From Diploscapter coronatus (Eukaryota > Nematoda > Chromadorea > Rhabditida > Rhabditidae): a stretch of DNA of 64,000 nt. Location: the NCBI GenBank assembly GCA_964036155.1, contig OZ038423.1, positions 41,679,249 through 41,743,248 of the forward strand, in the 5' to 3' direction. Positions 36,445 through 47,828 of the stretch are shown in pieces. A program made the position numbers and the translations under genes. The notes under the pieces were generated by a model. It ran no database searches and had not been told where the DNA came from. It was given only the letters and a program-made list of their open reading frames with translations. Numbering within the stretch: position 1 is the stretch's first letter; each line of letters starts with the position of its first letter.

Positions 36445-39400
36445 ATGAAGGTGGCTGACAATGGGAGCTGGAATGAAAATGACATCGACGAGGGAACAAA
36501 ACAAAGCAGAACTGCTTGGAGTGTGGCTGTCATTCCAGCGGAAGCAGACCATTCAATCACTCAAACTGCCTCCGGATCGAATTCACCAGAAATGCCCCTA
36601 CCTCAGAAATCACCAAGTACAGTCTATTTGCTAAGTGACTATTCAGTGGTTGTACGTATTCCAGACAAGTCATCTAGTCCAGTCCCATCTCCAGGAATTT
36701 ATCGCCTAAAATGTGCCACGTACATATTCGCCGTCTGCCTGTCTCTGTTCATCTACATTTGCTGCTTGAGCAACATTTCCTCAGCATTCAGTTTGCTGGG
36801 TTCCAAAGGATTAGGTATGCTAGTTTGCTTGATCAAACAATGACACGTGTCTTGCGAAGTGGGAGACGCTGAAATTAGAAGAGCGTGAAGTGACGCAATC
36901 ACAATCTTTGAACTTCTTGAAAATATTTATCAGTCAAGCAATACATCATGCATTAACATATAAAATTTTTCATTAAAAGAAAAGATGGTAATGTAAAAAC
37001 TCGAATTTTTGTTTCAAAACTAAGTTTTAGCCTTATTGATAAGTTTTATCAAAAATTGACTAGAAATGCATGCGAAAAATCACAATACGAGTCATCAAAG
37101 AACTAGCAACTTTTTCCACATTTTACGCGCATTGTATCATCTTGACTTTCAATTTTACTTTGAGCAGATGATTCATGCAAAATTCACGAGATTGAAGATT
37201 GAAAGATCGAAATTTTCGCTATTCTCTTGCGCATTTTGCATGCAGCGAATTTATGATTTTATTATCCGGTGATTTGCGATGCGCATATTTTACTGCTAGA
37301 TTTGAGAACATATGATTCATGAAGTGAATGGTTTCGTTTTCAGCCAAGGCCATCCAAGTATCGCCACTCATCAATGACCCCATTTCCGCAGTCGTCGTCG
37401 GAATGCTGGCCACTGTGATTCTGCAGAGTCCGCAAACAACGACGAATGTTCTCGTGTCGATGGTCGCTGCCAACAGTAAGTTCGAAATTTGTTAGGTAGT
37501 TGATGAATAGGGATGAGAGTGAATCTTTCACCGAAGAATATGAAATACGCTGAATTGATGGTTTTCAAACATCAGTATATGAAGATCGGACCCTTGTGAG
37601 TCTTCTTTCTGCTTTTTTCAACTATTGTAAGAGATCGTGACAATAGTAATCATGTTGATTTTGTAAGAAACACTGAAACAATGTATTTTGATCCTGATAT
37701 GAAAATATTCGAAACGATTCATGTGTGATTTTGAAAACAAATCAACATGGTTTCGAGAAAATCTGCGGTGATCAGTCTGAGGGAAATCTGGACACAGTCG
37801 ATGATGATGATGGATGTCTGTGATTATCGGGGTAATTTCAGTGTTGACAGTCCATGACGCGATCCCCGTCATGATTGGATCTGAACTAGGATCTTCGCTC
37901 GTCAACGGACTCGTGTCTATTGCTTACTCTAGCGATCCTACACAGTAAGACTTGTTTATTTTGAATTTTATTTTTTTAATGACAAAATCTAGTTTGGTAT
38001 GGATTTATTTATCTCTTCTGAATTATTTTAAAAATATCTTTAACCAATATTCATTTTATGGAATAGTGCTCATCTGCTTGACATCGAAATGACTTCAAAC
38101 TTCTCATAGTTACTAAACTCGAAGCCTTAATGGTAAGGAACTGATTCTTGAGAGATCTCTAGCAATGATTCACGACTTCATTTGCTAGTATTATTATTTG
38201 TATCTTTCATCTACTGCAATGATCAATTCGGTATTTCCATTTCATTCACATGGCATTTTCGAGTTCATATATTTCATCATTTCACTCCAATCTAGGTCAA
38301 ATCTGCCTAATTGTGTCTGCCGATGATGTTTCGTATGAAATGACGAGATGTCATTGAAAAAATTAGCTGTGTTCGATTTAGAAACGTGTTCTAAAGTTTC
38401 TAATAATAAAGATGACACATCGCCATCTTTAATCTGAAAGATGGAAAATCGGAAAATATCCAAGTGACTTGATGATTTTAGATTCGAAAGGGCATTCGCT
38501 GCAGCAACGTTAGGAGACAACTTTAACATCTGCTGTTTGTTCATAATCTTCCCAGTTGAATTGATTACTGGGGTTCTCGAAATTTGCGGTAAATGGATAG
38601 TCGATCTGCTCGTCTCGGAGCAGGGACTCAAGTTCAAGACTCTTGAATTACTGACTGATCCTGTCAATAACTTTATTCTACAGGTAAGCAGAAAGTTTGG
38701 TCTATTTTTCCCTAAAATTTATCTTTTTGACTACACTTTACAAAAAAAGGTAGATTAATATCACACCAAGTTCACTGTAAGTGTGTAGCGCAATGATTTT
38801 TAATAGAACTACTCATATTTTTATTGAAAAATTGCACGCGTTAAGGTAAACGATGAAGAGCTTCGCAATGCCTCATTGTATCCCGAGATGTTCGACGAGC
38901 ACCACACTTTCGTGCTTCGATGCGTTTTTTACAACGGGTCCAGAATCTATAATTGTAAACAAACCTCGATTGAAATCTTGATTTCATGAAAATTAGTATT
39001 TTCAGGTCCCTATAATCATATTTTCTCGTACACTCACATGACTGATAGGGCCATTGGTTGGATAGTTCTCATCTCGTCAATCACTGTGCTCATATTCTGC
39101 CTGATTTCAATCGTTTATTTCATACAGGCAAAATTAATGCATTTCGATGTAGAAACGGAGTTGCAAATTTAGAAGCTACTTGATGAACGTGTATCAAAGA
39201 ATGTTAGGAAATTGCTTTCTAAGGAATGTCCTGGTGCTTGGAAGCCGTGCACAGGTTACACTGTCATGTTAGTTGGATTGCTTGTCACGCTTTTGGTAGG
39301 ATATCACTAGTGAACTTTCTCGAAGGAAATAATTTAGCTGCAATCGAATAGCATCTTCAATTCATCCTTAACTCCAATGGTCGGGTCCGGAGTCGTGACT

Positions 39401-40661
39401 TTGGAGGAAATGTATCCCCTCGTAATGGGGTCGAATATCGGTGGCAGTTTCAGCGGTGTTCTTGCAGCACTTTCTGCGGATAGCAGTCGATTCGAGAAGT
39501 ATGACTATCATTGGCACTCGACTTCTCGGGATCAGAAAATTATTTAAAAACTCCGGCTTTTGACTCAATTCATTTTGATGGACTAGAAAGGAATTTAATC
39601 TAAAATACCGCGGAAAATATCTTTAGAGAGCACTACATTAAAAATTTCAGATCACTGCACATGGCGATGTGCCAAGTCCTGTACAACATCTTTGGGACTT
39701 TGATGTTCTACGTCGTCCCGGCCACGAGACAACTTCCAATTTACATGTCCAAACGACTCGGCCAGATCGAAAATGAGGTTTTTATCCACTACACGATAGT
39801 TTGTTGTACTCTAATAATTTTTTTTCAGTACCGTTGGTTCATCATTGTTTTCATTCTGGTATTCTTCGTGATTTTGCCAGCCATCGTCATTTTTCTGACA
39901 CTTCTACCAGATTTTGTCATAGTTGGCGTATTTACGCTCATATTAATTCTGACACTGATCTTCGCGTGTATTTGCTACTTACAGGTAATTCATAAAAGTG
40001 CAATTTAGGTCTGCTTTTGCACTTCATCAATGGGACTTGTCCTTACTAGAAGATAACTCTTAGAACAGTTATCTTAATCATGACACTTCTAACTAGGTTC
40101 TGAATTGGTGACGATGCCACATCACTCATTATCCTTCCCTGATAAATTTCATATTTTCGCGATTTTTAGAAAGTAGCTCCGCAAATGTTGCCGACTTGGC
40201 TGTGGGACTGGAAGATTTTGCCAATTTACTTGCGATCGCTTAAGCCCTACGATCCATTCATGACGAAAATATTCACCAACATCCCCTTTATTGGAGGTTT
40301 CTTCGACCGACCATACTCCAAAGATAAGGTAACTCCAAGAAGAACACAGTGGCGAGCGAAGTTTGGAATCAAAAACTACTTTATTAAACATGAAACATAA
40401 ACCTATTTTTATTAACAAACAATCAGAATTTTGACTGAAATGCAAGGATTTTGAGGCCTAGAAATCAGACAAATTCCTAGATGATTTGTTCATAAAGAGT
40501 GATTTATCCGTCATTTTAAGGATTACGTCTAGTTCAAACTTTTTCGCCACTCCATATCTGAAAAAGCTAAAAAATAACATTTTTAGATTGGTCGTAAGAA
40601 AAGTATCATCGAAGAGAACATTGATAAACTGGTACGGTTAAGCAGACACACACAGGTCTAA
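36445..40661 (+). CDS. SLC34-type sodium-phosphate cotransporter, divergent
   Basis: Twelve exons (36445-36814, 37344-37475, 37842-37944, 38482-38683, 38846-38954, 39006-39127, 39173-39295, 39338-39498, 39651-39777, 39829-39984, 40170-40328, 40587-40661) encode 612 residues. SLC34 proteins carry phosphate with sodium across the plasma membrane through two inverted repeats, each normally bearing QSSS. Here the repeats read LQSPQTTTNVLVSMV with IGSELGSSLVN, and LQSNSIFNSSLTPMVG with MGSNIGGSFSGVLAAL. The folds are kept but both QSSS motifs are changed. The extracellular loop keeps two cysteines and an N-glycosylation site (RCVFYNGSRIYNC). The last helices (PATRQLPIYMSKRLG, YRWFIIVFILVFFVILP) and WLWDWKILPIYLRSLKPYD match the family. 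Intron 39128-39172 starts with GC. Phosphate specificity is uncertain. Confidence 0.88.
39128..39172 (+). other. GC-AG intron in the SLC34 gene
   Basis: The exon ending ...YFIQ is followed by GCAAAA, and the next exon begins after TTTAG with KLLDERV. The 45-base interval contains an in-frame stop, so it must be removed. No GT donor near it gives an intron of plausible size. GC donors are a known minority class in worms. Confidence 0.75.
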
Positions 40662-41034
40662 TTTTTGTTGCATTTCACATTTCTATTTTTAATCGAAATA
40701 TGTTATTTATCCGCTAGAAAAAAGAATAAATAAATTTATTTATCTATCGCTAAAAGTGAATATCGATAGTTTAGTATGAAACTGCTATTTTAGAATGAGT
40801 CGAAAATTTTTCTATGAACGCAATTTATGAAGAAATGAAAGACGAACGAGTGCATTTGACAGACTCAAATATGCACTTTGAATAAATAAATAGACATTTT
40901 TGGAATTCGTGAAATCATGAGATATTTCGAACAAATTGAGGATTCTTAAAGATATTCTACTGAAAAAATGAATGAGATAACAAGGCAATATTCCTACCGT
41001 ATTTCGTAATTTCCAGGAAAACAAACTTTAAACA
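40662..41034. other. Convergent 3' region, SLC34 and claudin-like genes
   Basis: This short AT-rich gap lies between two genes pointing at each other and presumably holds both 3' untranslated regions. ORFs on the minus strand here (40812-41024) lie beyond the claudin-like stop codon and are not called. Confidence 0.4.
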
Positions 41035-42794
41035 TCATAGAACCGAGATCATTTCACCTTCTAGGTCATACACTGGATCAGATCTTGATGAAATACCTGA
41101 ATTCAGCTTCTTCAGAAGAAAATAGAATTTCAGAGCTTACACAGCAAAAATGAGGAAAGTATGATGAACCCTGCACTGGTACATGCCATGATAAATGCCC
41201 ACGATAATTCGTTTCTATCGCCTATCTAAACGATGAGATTTTACGCCTCTTTGTAAATAGTGAACTCACGTTCAAATAATACAGCGCATCCCTGAACTGG
41301 TGTTGATGCAAAGTGAATGTCTTTCCTTGGCGATTTGCATCCCAGTAAACTATGCAGGATATTATTGCACAAACGCCTAAATTCGAAAACAAACTCAATT
41401 CGTGCTTTTATAACATAACAACGATTCGATTCTGCAAAGACATGACTTTTATGAATCACACAGGGAAATTACATCGAAGGCATAATATGTGAACAGATAA
41501 ATGAGATGTGGATATATTTGAATAAAAACTATTCTTCATGCTCTTACTTTCTATTCTGCAGAAAAAGTCATGTCTTCCTCGAATTTTCGGACTTACCTGC
41601 GAAAAATAGCAGAAACGTAAGCGATGACTTGAATCGTTTGCAGCAAAATGGAGCACAGAGAAGTGAGAGTGAACATATGCACAGGCATAACGTAATTAAC
41701 GAGGCAATCAATATTTCAAATGCTGAAAATTACTTTCATGACTTACGAATCCTTTCTGTATTTTCACCTCTTCCAGATATGCTTTCATTTTAGATGTTTT
41801 GTTAGAATATGTCATGCTTCATTAAGCAAGTCTATTTTGGTGTTTGGCAAAATCAGGAACACCCTTTTTCATGTCGCATATTTCGAACGAAGTTTTTGCT
41901 TGAAATCATTTCAAAATGTTCCAAAATGTTCACAAATATTCATAAGGTAAAATTTAGAAATTCGAAGCAAACCCTGAGTTTGAAGGAACGTGTAGGTAGC
42001 TCTAGAATAGTAGATGTCATTAGTGTCGAAAACATGACCGAATTGGCGAAAGAGCGATCCGAGTCTGAAGTCGCACCGCTGGTGCTGCTTCGTCATGACA
42101 CACTGCTGCAGAACGCCTCGGTGCATCTCTAATTGGTCTAGAATAGACATTTTAGACGGCAAGGTTTAACTTTCAGCCAAAATACCCATATAAGCGGCAG
42201 GAAGATGTGTTGACCAATAGTCTGAAAGAAATGCAGTGATAAGCATACCCGTACCTATCAGAAGCACGATCCATGATAAAACCTAAAATTACTATCACTG
42301 TCGATAATGAATTGGGGCAAGTGGTGATACAATTTATCCAACTTTCGATAAACTACCGTAAAATCTAAAATAAAAATCCCCTGAGCTAGAAGCCCACCCC
42401 TCAAAACGCTGGAACTATCCATTACTCAAATCAAATTATCTCTGGAAGTGTTTTTAATGTTCTTTACAGCTAATTGAGTGAATTTAGTCCCAATTTGAAG
42501 CTATTACGGTCATTAAATGAGAAGTTATGGCGGTTTGAAGGTTAAAAATGCTTGAAAATTGGGGATCGAAAAATAGAGGTTCATGGACTTCTATCTTAGA
42601 TTTTACGGTACGAATGGACTTGAGGTTAGAATTAGTAGTGTCTCAGTTTTAAAGGAATGCAAGGCAAAAACGAAGATAAAAATTCTGCTTTTCACATTTC
42701 TAGCAACAAGGCAACAGAAGCGATAAATGACACTGGAGAATACCCTATGGATTTATAAGGATGATCAATTTACCTGCAACCCTGTAAATTGCAT
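41035..42794 (-). CDS. Claudin-like four-transmembrane protein
   Basis: Seven short minus-strand exons (42794-42774, 42282-42171, 42137-41973, 41722-41597, 41376-41270, 41225-41141, 41096-41035) join in phase to 225 residues. The N-terminus MQFTGLQ leads into TM1 (VLSWIVLLIGTGMLITAFL). The first extracellular loop has the claudin-superfamily W...C-x8-C pattern (SDYW, then RGVLQQC and QRC). TM2 is ILIASLITLCLCICSLSLL, TM3 TFLLFFAGVCAIISCIVYW and TM4 WAFIMACTSAGFIILSSFLL. The tail contains SSRSDPVYDLEG and ends ISVL, which fits a class I PDZ ligand (S-x-hydrophobic). Such proteins act at epithelial junctions or as channel-associated tetraspans (claudin, VAB-9, NSY-4 or stargazin type); I cannot say which. 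The GTTAAA and GTTTGC donors are weak. Intron 1 contains a miniature element. Confidence 0.72.
42354..42610. mobile_element. TACCGTA-ended MITE in claudin-like intron 1
   Basis: The ends are TACCGTAAAATCTAA on the left and its exact complement on the right, flanking 257 bases. TA at each extreme could be a target duplication, as in Tc1/mariner-derived elements. The interior resembles 16887-17130. It lies entirely in the first intron of the minus-strand claudin-like gene. Confidence 0.75.
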
Positions 42795-44565
42795 TGTTAT
42801 TCGGCGAATTCTCTCATCAAGTGTCAGCTGCAGTTCGTGGGGTTCCTGAAGGAGGTGTAATTTGCAGTGAATATTCCATGGAAGGTATATAGTTCGTGGT
42901 TGTTCGGAGTGAATATCTCCTGTGTTCGTTCGCGAGCTCCTCGCATTCCTTCTCTCCCTTCCTCTTTTTCTCTCTAATTCCCAGTCTTTCAACTGCCAGC
43001 TTTCAATTATGCTCCCTTAGATGCGCACCAGCACTCATTAATAATCCAAAACGTAGCGACTGACACAAGATAGTTTGTCAGCCGAAAGAGACGAAAAGAA
43101 ACGGATACCAAACAGACCAAAAATAGAAATACTCACAATAATTGGTATTTATACTGGATACAACACATATGCTTTGAAGGATTATTACTGCTAACAATCT
43201 TGAGAAAATTAGATTGGAATAAAAGGGTATTCGCAGATTGTTACTCCAAAAATTAGGTATCAAAACAGCGAGTTCTTCAAAAGTTCCACGGAAAAGGACT
43301 AAACGAGTTGAAATTTTTAAACCCAGAGACTAAAAATTGTTTCTGGCAATGGATAAGAAAATTCAAAGCCGAAATCTAAATTTTCGCCTTCAAAGACGAA
43401 ACCAAGATTTTCGTGTTTCCATTTCTCTAACGAAAACACGACCCTGAACACCCCTAATCCCGAGCACCAGGAAAAAATGAACGAAGAACTTCAATAGTTC
43501 AGAGATGCTTTGACAAAATGAAACATTTCTATTCTTTCAAGACACTCAAAGTATTCATGTCAGAAAAAAATCTGACATGTGTTGGGAAAAGTTGCGGTGT
43601 GCATTTTAGCGGAACACAATTCTCAAGTCACAGAAAAAGAGCAAATGAGAAATACATTAAGTTTGGGTGGGTGAAAAATGTGCGACTAGCGCCGAGGGAC
43701 CGGGGGACTGGGAGTTGGCTCGGCACGCCTTGTCGGGCTGGGAGGGCAAGCGAATATCTGTCTGCGATTCCAGAAGGGAAAAGGAGAAGGAGGGTTTGGA
43801 GGGAAGAGATACAAAGTTCGATATGCAAAGGGCTATGAAATGGGTGGATGACTGGATGAAGCAGAAATGCAGATGTTGGCGAGCGGCAATCGAGCAATTC
43901 AGCAGCAATGGAGCAATTGACTCTTCGCCGTGCATTCCTTCCTGCCTCGGCTGCCTCACTCGTGCAGGACATCTAATGACACATAATGGACGGGGCGGGC
44001 GGAGATGGGCAGAGGATGGGAAAACGACGACTGATGGATAGCTCGACGGAAGTGTCGATGCAAAGATGCTGAAACTAGGAATGTGTAGGTACAACAACTC
44101 AGGACAAGTTGCTTCAATTACACGTGATTTTCGATGGCATGAAATTGCAGGGAAATCAAGGCAACTAAACCGGTATAATCTCATTAGATAGTCAAATTTT
44201 TGTATTTCGTGTACTTTTAAAACAATGAATGTTTGTTAAACATAGATTTTTCGATAAAACAAATTTATTTATTTCGTACTATCATTCAATATTTTACGAA
44301 TCAATGTAAATTAAAATTAAATCGGATTAACGATTCACCGAATCCAAAAATGCAGTTTTGTTTACAGTCGATTTTCGTAAAATTAGTGGTTTTTCTGTAA
44401 GATTGAAAACCATCAAAATGCATCTCGAGGCCGATTTTGAACGTGAAATCGACAGTACTGACAAATGGATAGAGCATGAACTTCTGAATTTGGCACGTTT
44501 GCAGAGATGAAGAGCGTATCAAATTCTATCCATTTCCAAGGGAAAAAAATGCAGTAAATTAACTT
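42795..44565. other. Upstream region of the claudin-like gene
   Basis: There is a pyrimidine-rich block at about 42910-43000 and a GC-rich, purine-biased block at about 43660-44040. The latter leaves ORFs of up to 175 codons on both strands at once, which reflects composition, not coding. Read toward the claudin-like gene it is pyrimidine-rich and may be its promoter. No other feature is supported. Confidence 0.35.
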
Positions 44566-44832
44566 TTCTGAGCATTTTTTATTGTTTCAAGAGTTGGTTC
44601 ATCGATTAAAACTTCATAATAAATTCTGAAATACAGTATGATTATTCTTCAAAAACATATCCGATTAGATTGAAGATAAAAAGATTCCACTGTAGCTAGC
44701 ATTTTTGAAACATTCCATCTGATATCTATTCACAGGATTCTCGATCGTTATATCAACCGCATGTCCTGTATAGCCATGAATGGAAGCAGCCAGGAACAAC
44801 TGTGCCACAAGGCACAAATACACTTTCAGCAT
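44566..44832 (-). pseudogene. Lysozyme-like (worm Lys/GH25 type) fragment
   Basis: An ATG after TTTTAAG opens a signal peptide (MLKVYLCLVAQLFLAASIHG). It is followed by AVDITIENPVNRYQMECFKN and YSGIFL, which resemble the start of mature worm Lys-family lysozymes (Y-A-[IV]-D..., C-[IF]-K-x3-Y). The frame stops at 44665. Some 40 bases on, after TTTCAG, comes IYYEVLIDEPTLETIKNAQK, the next expected block. No donor can join the parts without crossing the stop, and no later Lys exons are recognisable. I read it as a broken, truncated copy of a secreted defence or digestion enzyme gene. A short secreted peptide of 55 residues is the alternative. Confidence 0.5.
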
Positions 44833-44916
44833 CTTAAAACACATTTTTCATATTTTCTTTCAGTTTTAATTCAATAATAAACAGTAATATGAAAACGTTA
44901 GAAAGAAAATTTCATA

Positions 44917-44979
44917 GGGCGCGTTCAGACTCGGCTTTGTGCTCGGCTCGCCCGAGCACAAAGCCGAGTGAACGCACCC
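44917..44979. mobile_element. 63-base palindromic mini-element with Harbinger-like ends
   Basis: It is almost a perfect palindrome, starting GGGCGCGTTCA and ending TGAACGCACCC, flanked by ATA on both sides. The terminal 11 bases match those of the elements at 232-369 and 55850-56022, but the interior (CTCGGCTTTGTGCTCGG and complement) differs. It is probably an ultra-short relative mobilised by the same transposase. Confidence 0.7.
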
Positions 44980-46921
44980 ATAAAGATTGATTAGAAATTA
45001 AAAAATAGGTATAACTGACTAAATTAGTTTCCGTCATGAAACGCTTTTATCATTCAAGCTGATTCCGCTTTATAGCGCGTGAATTTCTATGCCAGTTTGA
45101 GAGGAATTGAAAATTTCACTGATAAATTCGCCATTCAGATAAAAAATGAGCCACTCCATTGGTAAAATTTTGTTATTTACAGCTATAAAAATTTCCGAGC
45201 TTTTACAAATGAGTAGAAGATTTTATGAAATCATCATTGAACTGTTTGAGTGCATACACGTAAGCGTTAACTCGCGATAAGACAACTCCACTCTATTTAA
45301 TTTTTATTTTCAGATGAACTTTTTCTGTGTTCATTACAGTTCGACGACTGATCATTTTAACTTCTCAGATCGACATATCCTTCTGATTCAATAGAATATT
45401 GAAATGCCAAATTGATTACAGTTCGATATGACTTATTGAATTCTTCATATTTTGTCGATAAATTTGGATATTAGTTCCGCCAATAAGACGCAGGGAAAAT
45501 GTTAATTAGTGACATAAAAATGTGGATGAACATTGGAATGAAGAGAGAGCATGCCAATTGAGGGGACGTGATGGATTGAGACAAATAAAAATTGTGGGAG
45601 TCGAAGGAACGAATTAAAGTAAGAAGAAGAAAGAGTATGAAATTAGAGATCGGGGAGAAAATTAAGTCGCAAGCAGGAAGACAGAAAGAAAAAGAAACTG
45701 AGGCCTGAGATGAGAAGAAAAAGCAATTGGACAGATATTCCATATTCTGATGGATCGACTCCAATTCATATGTGTCCTCGTTTTGAAGACGCCTTATTCC
45801 ATTTGATAGAATTGAATGAATTCTATCGAATTTTTCTTCTATAAATTCACATGATATCTTCGTTAAGTTGTACTGATGATTGGCAGATGCTGAACATAAC
45901 TGTAGGATAAATTTTTTTTATCAACAACGCTTTATGGATAAATTAGACCCGGGGAAGACGATTGTAAGAAATTTTATGGACTTTCCTTCTATAATATTTC
46001 CTTCACGTTTTAGTGTCTATATTTAAACAACAAATTAACTGCTTGTAATGATGTTATAGACATGGTTTTGATCTTTACAATCTAGCTCCGTATATTTTCT
46101 TTGTCTGATGAAAATGTTTCATAGGTCTGTAAATAATCAGTTCCGATCAGCAAAAATTTCACGGATTTTTAAATTGCGACACATCTTCTGATTGTAGTCA
46201 TTAGAACTTTGCTGAGCTTCGGTGTATTTCATATTGATGAATTGCTTGATCAACGAAATTTTAACTTATAAAAATGGTAACAAATTTAAAAATATGTATT
46301 TAATAGCATCCCTATTCTACTGAATGCACTTCATAATTGCGCGACTAATTTTGTTATTTTTGCGTCGCGTCAAATTAATAAGCAGCCCTCGAGATGTTTT
46401 CATTAGTTGTTTTAAGTCAGCATTAATTGCGTTATGAATAGCTGACTTTTTGAATAGTTCTATCCTCACAAACTTAGCCTCATAGATTTCAATTTCTTAC
46501 AAATCTTCGAGAACCATTTCAGTCTTGAGAATCTGCTTTGAGTCGAGGTTGATCTTCAAAACCTGACATCTATCGCTAGTTGCTGGGCACAAATTGTTAG
46601 CTACTTGATTTATCACCCTTTCTTAAAAATGGTTCTGCAAAAAATGGGATTTGCTCGTTTTCTGAGCAGGTATTTTTTGCTATTCTTCAGGCCGAAATAT
46701 TGAATTTCGTTCATTTTGCAATATTTGTAAATTTGTTTGGTCGCGAGCTGCAGCAATGAGTAATGAATCGGGGGTTGGTTGAGATTTGAGTGAAGTGGGT
46801 CTGAGGACTGAGAGACTGGGTGCGCATATGAAGACAGGGGCAGGGCAGAGAGGGAATTGAGCACGAGGATTGGTCCGGATCGCAGCCGTATGAATTGCAG
46901 AATTGCTTCCGTTGGTGGAAT

Positions 46922-46955
46922 GAGGAGAAGAAGAAGAAGAAGAAGAAGAAGAAAG
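46922..46955. repeat. (GAA)n trinucleotide run
   Basis: About ten tandem GAA/AAG units lie within a purine-rich block. It is simple-sequence DNA. Confidence 0.85.
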
Positions 46956-47182
46956 ATTTGAAGGTGAAAAAATAGCCCAAAAAACTAAGAGCATACAGAC
47001 GAATAAGGAAATAGTCGTTTTGTATCTCCGCTGCCAAATCTCATAAAATGCATTTCACTCCATCGCCTTTTCAAAACAACATTTGTATATTCTTTGCTTT
47101 GATTTTATCAAAATTCTTTTGATCTACTCTCACATTTGTCTCGTTTTGCATTTGCAGCGTAAATTCACGAGCTTCAAATAAC

Positions 47183-47314
47183 ATGGACAGCGACTTTCGT
47201 GGGAATTCCCAACGCACCCGACGAAGGAACTTCATCGTACTCATTTTTGGCATGTATGCTTTTGTTGACATTATTCGTTTGCTGCACACTTTTTCTACAA
47301 CAAATGTTTTTTGA
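47183..47314 (+). CDS. Possible small membrane-protein ORF
   Basis: A 43-codon frame starts with a good-context ATG (AACATGG) downstream of a TTTGCAG acceptor-like site. It encodes a basic N-terminus (QRTRRR) and one hydrophobic helix (NFIVLIFGMYAFVDIIRLL). An overlapping frame (to 47387) is also open and hydrophobic, so the call is weak. No family is recognised. Confidence 0.18.
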   Translation: MDSDFRGNSQRTRRRNFIVLIFGMYAFVDIIRLLHTFSTTNVF

Positions 47315-47454
47315 GAAGCAAATTGAACTTCTTCGAAAACTTTTCTACACATCATTTGTAGCAAAATCGAAATTCATTTGTCGATAAAAAATTAGTTTGA
47401 TAACATCATCTTCCTATCTAAAATCCTTTCTCGCTCATCAGTTTATTCCAATTT

Positions 47455-47828
47455 AATTATAAGTAGGGACCGCAAACGGTTTTACAGAATTTACGATTTC
47501 CTGCATTTTTCTATTTCATGAGATCGATTTTGATATAACGAGGATATTCATAGAGAAAAATTTAATTAAAATCACCAAAACCGATCAAAAACTGAGCACG
47601 TTTTTTATTCAAAAAATCGTCATGAGTATGACTGAGGCATACTAATTTCGAGCTGATTTTCAGCACATAGAAGTTTCATTTAATGGCTCAGCGAACTAGA
47701 CCATGCCTTTTTATGCCTAGCCACTTTGAAACATACTTGCTTCCTATTTTTAAGGTTTCCAATGATCACCATTTGAGAAAAAGTGCAAGATGCAAAGAGG
47801 ACCGAGTTTGCGATCCCTAATTATAAGT
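47455..47828. mobile_element. 374-base inverted-repeat element
   Basis: The left end (TTATAAGTAGGGACCGC) and the complement of the right end (TTATAATTAGGGATCGC) match over about 25 bases. The interior has no ORF of note. A truncated end of the same kind lies at 25013-25030. It is probably a non-autonomous DNA transposon. Confidence 0.6.

Noticed and set aside
43657..44184. Minus-strand ORF of 175 codons with plus-strand ORFs of 106 and 124 codons
   Set aside because: It is GC-rich with few AT-rich stop codons, so several frames are open on both strands. There is no recognisable domain.
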